A stretch of 44,128 nt of DNA from a virus, in IMG/VR virus record IMGVR_UViG_3300025769_000232, positions 1 through 44,128 of that record; one strand, 5' to 3'. Below are positions 34,534 to 43,320 of the stretch, in pieces. Within the stretch, counting starts at the first letter, position 1. The number at the start of each line of letters is the position of its first letter. The notes under the pieces were generated by a model, which was given only the letters and a program-made list of their open reading frames with translations, did not search any database and was not told where the DNA came from. Both the position numbers and the translations under genes were made by a program.

Positions 34534-36834
34534 TTAAACTGCTTTTAAATCGTTTTGTTGTATATAGAATACTAATTCATCTATTAAAATTTGATCTACT
34601 GAACTAAATGATGGTTCTCCTTTTAATAATGTTATTCCTCTAGAATCTTTTGCAACTGCAAATCTTCTTTTTAAATCTCCTAACCCATTAGCTTCTGTTT
34701 CTACGGCAAGTTCAAATCCGTTTATACTTGATATTATAGGTTCTCCATCTTCTTCTTGTTCTTGTGTAAGGTCTATTAATTCTTGTGATAAAGCCTCAAA
34801 TTGAAGATTATCATCTGTAGTACACTCTTCAGTTAGTTTATCAATAGCATTTAAAAGAGCTAGTGCCGATATAGATCCAGCAACTGCGAATAATAAAGCT
34901 ACTAATAATTCTCTATTTAATTCCTTATTTTCTTCTTCTAATTGTCTTAATAAAGTAATTATGTTTGTAAATTTATTTTGAAATGCTGTTGTTTGTGATG
35001 ATATTAAACCTCCAAAATCTTTAGCAGGTGGGATACCAATTGCTTGTGGGATAGGTAAACTTTGAATTGAAATTCTACCTGATTTAAGTGCGGCACCTAA
35101 TGCTAGAGCAGCAGCTGCTATTCCTGTATTTACTGCTATTCCTTTATATATATTATTTAATTGTCTAACTACTTTGTTTCTTCTTTTAATTACATCTTTT
35201 AATCTACTAGGAGTAGGACAAGTTTTTTGTTTTGCTTGGAGAAGAGATGTTATACCAAATTCTATAAGTAATCCTAAAAGTACAGGGAATAAGGTACGTT
35301 TAATAATATTAGTTATTCTTAATACAGATTTTCTTCTTTGTATTAATGCTGCTTCTATTACAGATAAACCTAATACTTTTGCTTTATTTAATACCATATT
35401 AGAGGCATTTTGATAAAGCAACTTAGCTCTTTCTACTTCAACATCAATAGAAGTAATTTTAACTGTAGATAAATCACTTTTTACAGTTCTATCCCTGTTT
35501 AATATAGGTTGATATTTAGGAACATGACCTGGTTTAGTATATACTAAATATAAATTAAGTAAAGCTCGTTCATTTACGGGTAAAACAGGTACTCTTATAC
35601 TAATATTAAAACTTCCATCTATTGGGCTTGTTGTAGCATCAAAATTTATTTTTTTAAGTTCTTTTCTTTCTTCTTTTCTAGCTTCTCTTAATTGGTTACC
35701 TTCTGCTCTTTTAAATTCTCTTCTTTCTTTAGGTGATAAAGCTTGAATTTCTTTAGCTGTTAGATTTTCTAATTTTAATGTATATAAACTTATATCCATA
35801 AATTTACTACCATCACTACGAAATGGAGGTAATATTAACATATTAGGATAAGGGAAATATTCTACTCCTTCTGCTATGTCTAGAGGATTAATTTCTCTAA
35901 CATCAGCATTTACAACAGGTAAAACATCTTCAGATGAAAATGTTTCACTATTATAATCTGGGTCTGGGGAATTAATATTTACTCTTTCGTTTAATTGGTC
36001 ATCTAAAGAATTTGGGTTATCTGGCATTTGAAGGTAAGCAGCAGATATTCTTACACCACCAAAGGACCCATCAGTTTCACTTGTAGTAACTTCTAATTTT
36101 CTTGTTCTTTTTTCTGATTCAGATAGTGTTTGATTTTCATCAATTTTTTTCCATTTTTCTTCTATCTGTACAGATTCACCATATACCTTACCACTAATAA
36201 CAAATGTTTTGAGTGTAGGAGTATAATCTCGTTGTTGTTTACGAATTAAAGCTCTAATTTCCGCTTTAGCATTTTCAATTGCATCACGAGCATCATCTCT
36301 TCTTTGTCTTCTTCTATCCCTTCTACTTTGTCTTCTGGCAGCTCTTTCTTCTCTAGATAAACCTTCACCAAAAAAATCTAAATTTAATTCTGGGAATTGG
36401 AGTGATAAATTTGGTAAATCTATATTTAAATTAGCAAAATCTATATCATCAGTATAACCTTGAACAAAGGATTCAAAATTTTGTTTTCCATATGATATTA
36501 AATCTTCTTCTGAAAGTGAATCAATTTCAATCCCTTGATTTTGAGCATATTGTAGTCCTATTGCTTTTAATTCTTCATTAGGTAATGAATTAGTTGTGGA
36601 TTTAATTGTATTAGCTGTTGCTCCTAGACTTTTAGCTTTTGCTATACCTTGTTGAGCTGCTGTTACGAAACCTAAATTCATTAATTCAGATTCAGTTAAT
36701 TCTGCTTTATTGGCTATAGATTGTATTTGTTTATTTATAGCAGATGTTGGAAGTTCCTGTCCAAAAATTTTTTTACCTTTGGCACTACCCAAAAATTCTT
36801 CTGCTAATTTTAATATAAATGCTTCACTTGCCAT
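34534..36834 (-). CDS. Large virion protein with Arg-rich helix and three hydrophobic segments (766 aa)
   Basis: Features in order: helical N-terminus (1-150), a very basic helix (REERAARRQSRRDRRRQRRD, ~160-180), beta repeats of carboxypeptidase-regulatory or CNA type (FVISGKVYGES...TSETDGSFGGVRISA; TTSPIDGSFNISI), and a C-terminal half with hydrophobic stretches LFPVLLGLLIEFGITSLL (~510), GIAAAALALGAAL (~560) and LLVALLFAVAGSISALALLN (~635). I do not recognise the family. It lies between the hub gene and gp25, where T4-like phages encode hub or tape-measure-related parts, so a membrane-contacting component of the DNA injection machine is possible. Too short for a typical tape measure. Confidence 0.6.
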   Translation of the reverse strand: MASEAFILKLAEEFLGSAKGKKIFGQELPTSAINKQIQSIANKAELTESELMNLGFVTAAQQGIAKAKSLGATANTIKSTTNSLPNEELKAIGLQYAQNQGIEIDSLSEEDLISYGKQNFESFVQGYTDDIDFANLNIDLPNLSLQFPELNLDFFGEGLSREERAARRQSRRDRRRQRRDDARDAIENAKAEIRALIRKQQRDYTPTLKTFVISGKVYGESVQIEEKWKKIDENQTLSESEKRTRKLEVTTSETDGSFGGVRISAAYLQMPDNPNSLDDQLNERVNINSPDPDYNSETFSSEDVLPVVNADVREINPLDIAEGVEYFPYPNMLILPPFRSDGSKFMDISLYTLKLENLTAKEIQALSPKERREFKRAEGNQLREARKEERKELKKINFDATTSPIDGSFNISIRVPVLPVNERALLNLYLVYTKPGHVPKYQPILNRDRTVKSDLSTVKITSIDVEVERAKLLYQNASNMVLNKAKVLGLSVIEAALIQRRKSVLRITNIIKRTLFPVLLGLLIEFGITSLLQAKQKTCPTPSRLKDVIKRRNKVVRQLNNIYKGIAVNTGIAAAALALGAALKSGRISIQSLPIPQAIGIPPAKDFGGLISSQTTAFQNKFTNIITLLRQLEEENKELNRELLVALLFAVAGSISALALLNAIDKLTEECTTDDNLQFEALSQELIDLTQEQEEDGEPIISSINGFELAVETEANGLGDLKRRFAVAKDSRGITLLKGEPSFSSVDQILIDELVFYIQQNDLKAV

Positions 36835-36836
36835 TT

Positions 36837-38096
36837 CTATGTAGTTTGAACAGTTTTTGATAACATTATCCCTAATTGACCTTTAAATCCTTCAATTATT
36901 AATTTTAAATTATCGGCCATAGGAGCACTTACAGCTAAATTAGGTTCTTCTATAATAGCCTCAGCTAAAAAATTTAAGGCGTCTAATAATGCTCCAAACT
37001 GCATCATAAATGTATCTCCTAATATTAAAGATTCTGTAGCATTTACTCCACCTAATTTTACATTATTACCTCTAATATTTATATTCCCTTTTCTAGAAAA
37101 TAAACCTATATCTTCAACAGCAGATATTCCAACATGAACATGAGAATTTATTAAAATACTATCTAAATTAGTATTAAATACTAAACGTCCTGAGTTTAAT
37201 ATAATTTGAGGATTTTTATAAGTACCTAAAGTTTCAGGTTGAATTCCAGTAATAGATGGATATGATCTAAAATCAGATGATAATGGAATTTTTTGATTAG
37301 AGGTTAAATATATAGAAGATAAATCTTTATTTATATTTTCAATCACAGGTAACCAACCTTCATCTGAACTATCTGGGGATTGTCCGTTTCTAAGGATTGT
37401 GATTGGGTTACCATTTTTACCAAATTCTGACCAATTATTTTGATATAAAATATTTTTAGTCTTTATGGTACTCCCTAAACGTATAGAATTACCAAATCTG
37501 CCCTCATATATGTTATCTCCTGTAAAAGGTAATAAAGGGTGAACATTTAATTCTTCAACAAAAGTTCCGCCATTAGTACCAGGTTCAGCTACAGGAGAAT
37601 TTAAATTTATTTCTGTAGATTCATCTGTTATTCTTCTAACAGATCCTGCTTCTATACTTTGATAACTTTTTTGTTGTTGGTTAGGTAATTCACTAGTTTT
37701 TATTGAACTTGGATATGCATTATGGTGGGGGTGGTTCCAAAGATTAATTGGATTTAAATAGTAATATTCTTGTTTTTTACCACCAGAACCCATATTTCTA
37801 CTAGGTAGACTAAATAATAATACTACTTCATTAACTAAAGGAAAATTTTTTAAATAGGGCAATAAAGGGGTAGCTATAGTTAAATCTTTTTTATCAAATT
37901 GATTTATAGTAACATCTTCGCACATAATAGTACCAATCCCATTCCATTCACCATAATCTTCAAATTGAGGGTGTTGGTTATCTAATATAATATCTACTAC
38001 TCTAACACTAGTGATTAACCCATTTATAGTAGGTAATTGAGATCCTTGTGTTGGATTTAAAGTATTATTTAAAGCAGCAAAACCTTTCTTATTCAT
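36837..38096 (-). CDS. 5: Baseplate hub/spike protein, gp5-like without visible lysozyme domain
   Basis: N-terminal OB-fold-like region (LITSVRVVDIILDNQHPQF, GIGTIMCEDV, LPLVNEVVLLF-type strands), then GDNIYEGRFGNSIRLGSTI near 205, a block common to gp5/VgrG-type hubs of this phage group. The C-terminal half (IILNSGRLVFNTNLDSILIN, NINIRGNNVKLGG) looks like the intertwined beta-helix spike. T4 gp5 is 575 aa with a lysozyme domain; here 419 aa with no recognisable lysozyme segment. It overlaps the upstream small gene by eight bases. Role: hub core and membrane-piercing needle. Confidence 0.78.
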   Translation of the reverse strand: MNKKGFAALNNTLNPTQGSQLPTINGLITSVRVVDIILDNQHPQFEDYGEWNGIGTIMCEDVTINQFDKKDLTIATPLLPYLKNFPLVNEVVLLFSLPSRNMGSGGKKQEYYYLNPINLWNHPHHNAYPSSIKTSELPNQQQKSYQSIEAGSVRRITDESTEINLNSPVAEPGTNGGTFVEELNVHPLLPFTGDNIYEGRFGNSIRLGSTIKTKNILYQNNWSEFGKNGNPITILRNGQSPDSSDEGWLPVIENINKDLSSIYLTSNQKIPLSSDFRSYPSITGIQPETLGTYKNPQIILNSGRLVFNTNLDSILINSHVHVGISAVEDIGLFSRKGNINIRGNNVKLGGVNATESLILGDTFMMQFGALLDALNFLAEAIIEEPNLAVSAPMADNLKLIIEGFKGQLGIMLSKTVQTT

Positions 38097-38442
38097 CCTT
38101 GTTTTCTTCGTAGTTTTCGTTAAGCTTATCTAATTCAGCCATTAATTCTTCTTTTTCGGCATCGGTAATACCCATTGAATCATCGCTAGAACTATTATTA
38201 AGCGCACGCTGTACTATAGTAGCCATTTTAATTAATTGTTCATCGTTACGAACGCCAATTTCCATATATTCCTTTATGAGTGGAACAATTAAAGTGGCAT
38301 CACCTATATCATTTATAAGTGGTTTTAATTCTGAAATTAAACCTGTTATTTGTTTATCTTTCTTTTTTTGGTTGTCGTAGATTTCACTAAGGATATCCGA
38401 GAATTTCTTCTTTCCAAATACTACATTGTCTAATGCTCCCAT
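38089..38442 (-). CDS. Small helical hypothetical protein (117 aa)
   Basis: Mostly helical and charged: KKKFSDILSEIYDNQKKKDK, TLIVPLIKEYMEIGVRNDEQ, ending in acidic KLNENYEENKDE. No catalytic motif. A TATTTATA box 12 bases before its ATG marks it as the first gene of the hub/baseplate transcript, and it overlaps the gp5-like gene by eight bases. Perhaps an assembly factor; unassigned. Confidence 0.6.
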   Translation of the reverse strand: MGALDNVVFGKKKFSDILSEIYDNQKKKDKQITGLISELKPLINDIGDATLIVPLIKEYMEIGVRNDEQLIKMATIVQRALNNSSSDDSMGITDAEKEELMAELDKLNENYEENKDE

Positions 38443-38454
38443 AATATTTTTGGT

Positions 38455-38462
38455 TATAAATA
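38455..38462 (-). promoter_or_regulatory. Candidate late promoter box TATTTATA at baseplate module
   Basis: Minus strand TATTTATA, 12 bases before the ATG at 38442, in the 36-base gap after gp55. It would separate the gp55 transcript from the late structural genes. Confidence 0.55.
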
Positions 38463-38478
38463 TGGATATAGAAAGGGT

Positions 38479-39186
38479 TTAGAATCTAGTATAACCGTTT
38501 TCTAAAAAGAATATATATTGTGATTTAAATATATCATGAAGTTGATCAGCTATTTTAGTAATTTTAGGGGTTTTTACGTCTACCATTTCTCTTATGTAGA
38601 TATAAAGTGCCTTTTTATTAAATACCTCTAAATCTTCTCTTTTTCTAAATAACTCAAGTATAGCATCTGCTATTTGAGCATCATTCTTTTTTGGGAATAA
38701 ATCAAATATGTTATTTTCAACATGATTTACATAAATATCAACATACTTATCTAAATCACTTTTTATTCTATCATCTCCTATACTGTAAATATGGGATGAT
38801 CCTTCTTTAGATAATTCATCTACACCTACTTTATTTATTTTCTTTTTATAATTTTTAGTATTATATAATATTAACCACCTTTTAACAATAGTTCCAAAGT
38901 ATGAATATGCTTTCGCACCACGAGTTGGATCAAATAAATGCATCTTAGATAATAAAAATGTAATTATCTCATGTTGTAAATGTTCTAATTCTGTTACTTC
39001 AGTATGGTAAAACTTAAAAGTATGAATTATATTCTGGGTAAGTTTAAAAAACGCGAAATGGATATCACGTTCGTATATTTTAGATCTAATTTCTGAATCT
39101 TTAGTATTATTATATAACACTATAGCATCTTCAGTATCTTGGGTAAAGTAATTTTTACTTTTTTTTCTTCTTTTTCGTGGGGCCAT
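38479..39186 (-). CDS. 55: Late-transcription sigma factor, gp55-like
   Basis: The 235-aa protein (T4 gp55 is 185) has a basic N-terminus (APRKRRKKSKNYF) and the region 2-like helix block TELEHLQHEIITFLLSKM then FDPTRGAKAYSYFGTIVKRW (residues ~82-101), matching the FDpsrG.....FfatiirN pattern of sigma region 2 and T4 gp55. A C-terminal 'IFKSQYIFFLENGYTRF' may correspond to the clamp-binding tail. It directs host RNA polymerase to late promoters, with the sliding clamp (gp45) and gp33, neither of which is in the window. It sits directly upstream of the structural genes. Confidence 0.9.
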   Translation of the reverse strand: MAPRKRRKKSKNYFTQDTEDAIVLYNNTKDSEIRSKIYERDIHFAFFKLTQNIIHTFKFYHTEVTELEHLQHEIITFLLSKMHLFDPTRGAKAYSYFGTIVKRWLILYNTKNYKKKINKVGVDELSKEGSSHIYSIGDDRIKSDLDKYVDIYVNHVENNIFDLFPKKNDAQIADAILELFRKREDLEVFNKKALYIYIREMVDVKTPKITKIADQLHDIFKSQYIFFLENGYTRF

Positions 39187-39192
39187 AAATTA

Positions 39193-39468
39193 TTAGTCAA
39201 TTTTAAATTGAGATAAACCTTTTTGTAAAACCTTTATTTCATTAAAAAACCAACCTATTTCATCGTCACTTTTAAATGCTCCCTTTTCATCAATTTCATC
39301 TAAACGTTTTTGGGATTCATCTAAGTGAGATGATAATTTATTTAAAAAATCGGATTGAGAAACAATAATATCTTCTGCTTGTTCATTTTTTCTCAAAAGG
39401 TTAAAAGTCGTATATCCTAAGACAACGACTAAAAAACCTAAAATTCCTATTATTATTTCTGTTATCAT
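39193..39468 (-). CDS. Membrane-anchored coiled-coil small protein (91 aa)
   Basis: N-terminal helix MITEIIIGILGFLVVVLGYT is a clear membrane anchor, followed by Lys/Arg and a coiled coil (SDFLNKLSSHLDESQKRLDE). This N-in topology with a cytoplasmic coil recalls small phage inner-membrane proteins. It overlaps the HD-hydrolase stop by four bases. Function unknown; possibilities are spanin-like or host-takeover roles, not distinguishable. Confidence 0.6.
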   Translation of the reverse strand: MITEIIIGILGFLVVVLGYTTFNLLRKNEQAEDIIVSQSDFLNKLSSHLDESQKRLDEIDEKGAFKSDDEIGWFFNEIKVLQKGLSQFKID

Positions 39469-40241
39469 AAACTATCTAACATATTCTTTAATCCAGGACT
39501 TGAAATTGTATTTAGTGCCTTGGATTTGGATGACTTTATGTTCCCCTTCAATGTATAATTCTTCTTTTTGGTATCCACGCTATTTTGTCCATTTAATTTA
39601 GGTAACCATTCCTTTTCAAACTCTATACGGGCGGCCATTAAATCTGCTTGGTGTAAAATAAATGGTAAGCTGGTACGTGGTTTTTGTTCTGGCATAAAAG
39701 CGAATAGATACTTCTTATTCCCCTCATCATATAACCCATCATGGGTTTGAATAGCTAACATTTCATTAAATGTATACTGTATACCATGGGATTGTAATAA
39801 AAATAACCCACGATCTGGAACTGCTGCAAATGGTACTTTTTTATTAAACATATAATCTTCCCCTAATTTATCTTTCCTCCATTGATCAGTCTGGGGTATA
39901 TAAGATTCGTTTACTTCATCTCCCATTTTTCCTAAATCATGATTAATAGCAGAAAAAACAAGTTCTTCCTGAGTAAAAGTAGACATATCTGCGCCAAATC
40001 CCTCCCATAATGCACTAAATGATAATGAGGCTTTTACTACTCTATTTACGTGTTCTACATAACCCCCTGGGAAAGCATTGTGGTATTCTTTCTTATGAGC
40101 CGCTGGCATTAATATAATACGCTCCTCATATTTCTTATAAAATTCTAGTAATTTATCTTTTCTATCACCAGTAATATGTTGTTCAATGTTTGATAAAAAT
40201 TCTATCCAATTTTGTTGGATTTGTTCTGCTGTTAATTTCAT
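39465..40241 (-). CDS. HD-domain metal-dependent phosphohydrolase
   Basis: The 258-aa protein shows FPGGYVEHVNRVVKA (first His ~64), SAINHDLGKMG (HD pair ~99-100), LQSHGIQYTFNEML and AIQTHDG (later His), and LHQADLMAARIEFE (C-terminal Asp). This is the H...HD...D pattern of HD phosphohydrolases, which act on nucleotides or nucleotide signals. Common in T4-like marine phages next to gp55. May degrade host nucleotides or alarmones. The leader contains AAAGG just before the ATG, one of the few purine-rich sites seen. Confidence 0.83.
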   Translation of the reverse strand: MKLTAEQIQQNWIEFLSNIEQHITGDRKDKLLEFYKKYEERIILMPAAHKKEYHNAFPGGYVEHVNRVVKASLSFSALWEGFGADMSTFTQEELVFSAINHDLGKMGDEVNESYIPQTDQWRKDKLGEDYMFNKKVPFAAVPDRGLFLLQSHGIQYTFNEMLAIQTHDGLYDEGNKKYLFAFMPEQKPRTSLPFILHQADLMAARIEFEKEWLPKLNGQNSVDTKKKNYTLKGNIKSSKSKALNTISSPGLKNMLDSL

Positions 40242-40254
40242 AACCTTTATTTAT

Positions 40255-40452
40255 TTATATTTTATTCATTTCGTCTGGAGACATTGGTTCTCTTTCTACC
40301 ATATCCCTTAAATCCTCAATTATACCCTGAGCTTTTCCAATATTAATTTTGTACTGTTCAATTGGAGATTGGCGATTTACAATTTGTTGGAGAGTAATTA
40401 GAATTGTATCTAATCTATCTAATTTTTTGTGTGCTAATTTTCTATTTCTCAT
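40255..40452 (-). CDS. Small helical hypothetical protein (65 aa)
   Basis: MRNRKLAHKKLDRLDTILIT then LQQIVNRQSPIEQYKINIG, a basic then acidic helical protein. No domain recognised. It is the first gene after the 130-base intergenic stretch and lies 13 bases from the HD-domain gene. Confidence 0.5.
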   Translation of the reverse strand: MRNRKLAHKKLDRLDTILITLQQIVNRQSPIEQYKINIGKAQGIIEDLRDMVEREPMSPDEMNKI

Positions 40453-40582
40453 GACTTATTTATATTTAAAACAGGGTATCCCTTAACCCTAATTATTATG
40501 CCTTTATTCCTACCCCTATTATCCCATTTTTCTAAAACCCTGTGATATTAAGGTACGTAGAAGGGATAGTATAGCCTAGCTA
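40453..40582. other. Intergenic stretch, possible regulatory region
   Basis: No coding frame of note. It holds short inverted words (ACAGGG near 40470 and CCCTGT near 40537, separated by ~60 bases) and a small hairpin near 40574 (ATAGC-TAG-GCTAT on the minus strand). No clear terminator with a U-run was found. Confidence 0.4.
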
Positions 40583-41002
40583 TTATTTTCTTTCTCTTAT
40601 AATTTGTTGTATCTTGAAAATATGTGCACATTTCCTGTATTCTTCACTATCTTGGAAATATAAGAGTGCACTTTCCAAAGTTTTATTTAATATTTTAGGA
40701 TTAAAATCCAATACAGCACGTTGGTGGTTTTTATCTTCTATATTAACTTGTTTAAGATAATTCCAAGCTCTATTAAATACTACAAATGAAGATGCCTCAC
40801 GTGTTGATTCTGAGTTGTATGATGGTTGTTCTTTTTGGAGAAATTTTTCTAATTTATGATGAAAAACAAAATGGTTAACTATTAATTTAGTAAACATACC
40901 TAATTTATGATATGGACTAGCATTAAAGGAAGCCAAATCTTTATTATCTTTTTCAATAATAGTTTCATCATCGAATAATTCAAAAATTTTATCTTTATTC
41001 AC
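40583..41002 (-). CDS. Hypothetical helical protein (139 aa), GTG start
   Basis: The start codon at 41002 is GTG, giving MNKDKIFELFDDETIIEKDN, and it overlaps the stop of the 57-aa gene by eight bases. The protein is helical, with HHKLEKFLQKEQPSYNSEST in the middle and EEYRKCAHIFKIQQIIRERK at the end, a layout seen in small unknown proteins of marine T4-like phages. No catalytic motif, membrane helix or signal peptide. Confidence 0.6.
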   Translation of the reverse strand: MNKDKIFELFDDETIIEKDNKDLASFNASPYHKLGMFTKLIVNHFVFHHKLEKFLQKEQPSYNSESTREASSFVVFNRAWNYLKQVNIEDKNHQRAVLDFNPKILNKTLESALLYFQDSEEYRKCAHIFKIQQIIRERK

Positions 41003-41168
41003 TCCCTACCAATTTTAAATGATTAAATGCTTTTTCAGCAGCATCGGCATAGTTAATGTCTTCATTTTCACTAATAGATGATGTCAATCTTTGCCATTCT
41101 CTAAAAAACCCACTCCTATGAGCTTTATAACCATATTCTTCTACTAATTTGGCATTAAATTCTTTCAT
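40995..41168 (-). CDS. Small hypothetical protein (57 aa)
   Basis: The frame opens MKEFNAKLVEEYGYKAHRSG and ends DAAEKAFNHLKLVGSE before TAA at 40997-40995. It fills the gap between two genes with an eight-base overlap with the next start, supporting a real gene. Helical, charged, no recognised domain. Confidence 0.55.
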   Translation of the reverse strand: MKEFNAKLVEEYGYKAHRSGFFREWQRLTSSISENEDINYADAAEKAFNHLKLVGSE

Positions 41169-41190
41169 CAATTATACATATGTAGATAAT

Positions 41191-41397
41191 TTATTTTAAT
41201 TCTGCTAATTCATCTTCTATTTGTGTTTGAATTGCCTTAAGAACATTATACTCATCAACAATATCTTTTTTATTAGGGTTTTCTGGGTGGTAATTCCATA
41301 GTTCATCCATTACGGTACCTGTAGCCATTAAATCCTGAATTAAATCTGATTTTCTATTATTTTGAATTTGCTCTTTTGTTAATTTTAATTCTTTCAT
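41191..41397 (-). CDS. Small helical hypothetical protein (68 aa)
   Basis: Start MKELKLTKEQIQNN at 41397 is preferred; a start 21 bases upstream would overlap the preceding gene. Two helices and a conserved-looking ELWNYHPENPNKKDIVDEYN in the middle. It lies one base past the previous stop. No known function. Confidence 0.55.
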   Translation of the reverse strand: MKELKLTKEQIQNNRKSDLIQDLMATGTVMDELWNYHPENPNKKDIVDEYNVLKAIQTQIEDELAELK

Positions 41398-41398
41398 G

Positions 41399-41869
41399 TT
41401 ATTTAAATTTATTTCCAATTAAGTTAATTACTTCTTTTGCTTCTTCCAAATTAATTTGAAAAAATTCTTTATTATTATTTACTCTTTGTGATTTTAATTT
41501 ATGATGTACTTCTCTTTCAACAGTCTCACCATTAAAACATTGATAAGCCCATTCTACTTTATAAGGTAAAGCAACACCTGTTGCTGAGGATATTTGCTTA
41601 GCTCTCTCTTCTGGTAGTTTTTTAGTATATCCTATTTTTAATAAACCCGGAGATGAAGGATTAGATAAAACATATACCCATTGATCTCCATTTCCTTTAT
41701 CCGCGTATAAACCATATTTTTTATCCGTATAATACGTTACATCTTCCCATCCCTCACCTCTTTTACTGGATGTTAATGTAAAATATTTAGCGTGTTCTAA
41801 ATCCGTGTTTCCATAGTTTTCTTTTAATGGAATAAATTTTTTAGCTTCTTGGACTGTTAATTTTTTCAT
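41399..41869 (-). CDS. T5orf172-domain protein (GIY-YIG superfamily)
   Basis: The C-terminal half reads WVYVLSNPSSPGLLKIGYTK (residues ~69-88), RAKQISSATGVALPYKVEWA, ETVEREVHHKLKSQRV and KEFFQINLEEA. These are the blocks of the T5orf172 family: the VYVL/KIGYT pair, conserved Arg, Glu on the helix and the E-F-F end. The family is a GIY-YIG nuclease relative and often found in phages and in host-interaction genes. The N-terminal ~65 residues are unassigned. It overlaps the lipoprotein stop by four bases. Confidence 0.85.
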   Translation of the reverse strand: MKKLTVQEAKKFIPLKENYGNTDLEHAKYFTLTSSKRGEGWEDVTYYTDKKYGLYADKGNGDQWVYVLSNPSSPGLLKIGYTKKLPEERAKQISSATGVALPYKVEWAYQCFNGETVEREVHHKLKSQRVNNNKEFFQINLEEAKEVINLIGNKFK

Positions 41870-42501
41870 TCGAATATAATTTTAAATTCTTTTTCTATTT
41901 CAATATCTCCATTAAATATAGTTTTAACAAAAACTTTAGTAGTATCACCTGCCATTTGATTATCAAAAAATATTTGTTGCTTTGGATGAGTATTATATTT
42001 ACTTCTAGTACCAATTAATGTTTCAAAATAAGGACAATCCAAGCAAACATCTGGGTTAATTGAATAACCTACTATATTTAGTGGTGGGTGATTTATAGCC
42101 ATATCCTGTATAGTATACGTTAAATTACCAACAGGAATTGGGTTTGTGTAATCTCCACTGGTAAAAAATCCTAAAACGCTATATAACGGTACTGTGAAAG
42201 TTAAACCATCAATCCACACCCAATAATCAGAATCAAATATAGTTTCAATCTGAGGAACCCCATTTACCATATAATCAGGGTGTAATTCGCTAGTAATTCC
42301 TTTTATAGTAAAATACTGAATATCATTATGCGTAATGTGCCAATAACCATTATTATCCTGGTATACACCAGGAGATACAAGTGGGTCTATTTCAAAAAAT
42401 GTTTCACAATCACCTCCTAAACAAGGATAAGGTGAAATAAGCTCCTCTGGGCTACATGCCCAAAGGAAACTTATTAAGGTTATGTAAATTAACTTTCTCA
42501 T
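41866..42501 (-). CDS. Phage-encoded lipoprotein
   Basis: A 16-residue signal ends in the lipobox LWAC (MRKLIYITLISFLWACSPEE), so the mature protein starts at Cys16 and is lipid-anchored. The residues after it, SPEEL, are acidic, as in export signals described for Bacteroidota surface lipoproteins, suggesting exposure on the outer surface. The rest is beta-rich (GYWHITHNDIQYFTIKG), with two cysteines (CLDC ~155-158), and no catalytic motif. Superinfection exclusion or membrane remodelling is plausible. One-base overlap with the DUF932-like gene. Confidence 0.75.
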   Translation of the reverse strand: MRKLIYITLISFLWACSPEELISPYPCLGGDCETFFEIDPLVSPGVYQDNNGYWHITHNDIQYFTIKGITSELHPDYMVNGVPQIETIFDSDYWVWIDGLTFTVPLYSVLGFFTSGDYTNPIPVGNLTYTIQDMAINHPPLNIVGYSINPDVCLDCPYFETLIGTRSKYNTHPKQQIFFDNQMAGDTTKVFVKTIFNGDIEIEKEFKIIFE

Positions 42502-43310
42502 TATGCTACTAATTCCAATGCTTTACTAAACATTTTCTTATTTACTTCTTGATCTTGCTTAAAATTCTTAATAATTCTAGCTTGACGTAATTTTCCTGAA
42601 GGGGTTCTATATTCAAAATTACCTTCAATAATATTTTCTTGAACTCTATTAAATACTTCCCAAAGCATATTACCTTCATCTTTTTTACGTTGAGATTCTA
42701 AAACATCCTCAATTGCTTGGTTATCAAAAGTATTTTTCGTACCTTCTACTCTAATATCTAGAAATGATTTAGCAAGATTAAACATTTGCTCTTCTTGTAA
42801 TTCTACTTCTTTCATTTTATTCATTGCTTCTACTGTTAAAGGTAATTTCTCAACCATACCTCTAATTAGTATTTGCAAATCTTCAAACGTATAACCCATA
42901 TGACGCATTTTCAAATCTTCAAATTCATCTGTAGCTATAACTAAACCATTTTCACAAATCATTCTAAATAACCCAGCTGTAAATTGGAAAGCATTCTTAC
43001 CATCATGAGAATTAGTAATTAATATTTGAGGAAAAACTGTATCTCCATCTTCACCATTAATAACAACATCATTATTTCTAAAAACAACTAAATGCTTTTG
43101 AACACCTCGTGTATCTTCAGTTCTTGCTTTAACTTCTTTGGCATCAACAGGCTTCCAACCCATTAATTCCATATCATCAATTACTCTTTCAGTTGGAATA
43201 TGTGTGTACTTATCCGAAACAGTATTTGCTGGTTTCATTGTGAAAATACTTGGAGCGATTTCACTTAACTCTTTTTTTCCTAAAAACTTACTTGATTCTA
43301 AATTTAACAT
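42501..43310 (-). CDS. DUF932-family phage protein
   Basis: The 269-aa protein has FPQILITNSHDGKNAFQFTA then GLFRMICENGLVIATDEF (residues ~95-130), the signature of DUF932 / phage-plasmid TIGR03299 proteins (LTNSHDGxxAFxxxxGLFRLVCxNGLV). The C-terminal part is helical. Family function is unknown; members are common in phages and plasmids. The leader contains the 33-nt repeat with its TTCGTATATTC element. Confidence 0.82.
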   Translation of the reverse strand: MLNLESSKFLGKKELSEIAPSIFTMKPANTVSDKYTHIPTERVIDDMELMGWKPVDAKEVKARTEDTRGVQKHLVVFRNNDVVINGEDGDTVFPQILITNSHDGKNAFQFTAGLFRMICENGLVIATDEFEDLKMRHMGYTFEDLQILIRGMVEKLPLTVEAMNKMKEVELQEEQMFNLAKSFLDIRVEGTKNTFDNQAIEDVLESQRKKDEGNMLWEVFNRVQENIIEGNFEYRTPSGKLRQARIIKNFKQDQEVNKKMFSKALELVA

Positions 43311-43320
43311 ATGACCTTGA

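Noticed and set aside
34534-36834. Tail tape-measure protein
   Set aside because: Too short for a contractile-tail tape measure and dominated by beta repeats and separate hydrophobic helices, without a long continuous coil.
40252-40464. T4-type TATAAATA boxes on the minus strand at 40252-40259 and 40457-40464
   Set aside because: They lie only 10 and 4 bases before the ATGs at 40241 and 40452, leaving almost no transcript leader for the second, and both sit in runs of TTTAT repeats. Chance in AT-rich sequence is more likely.
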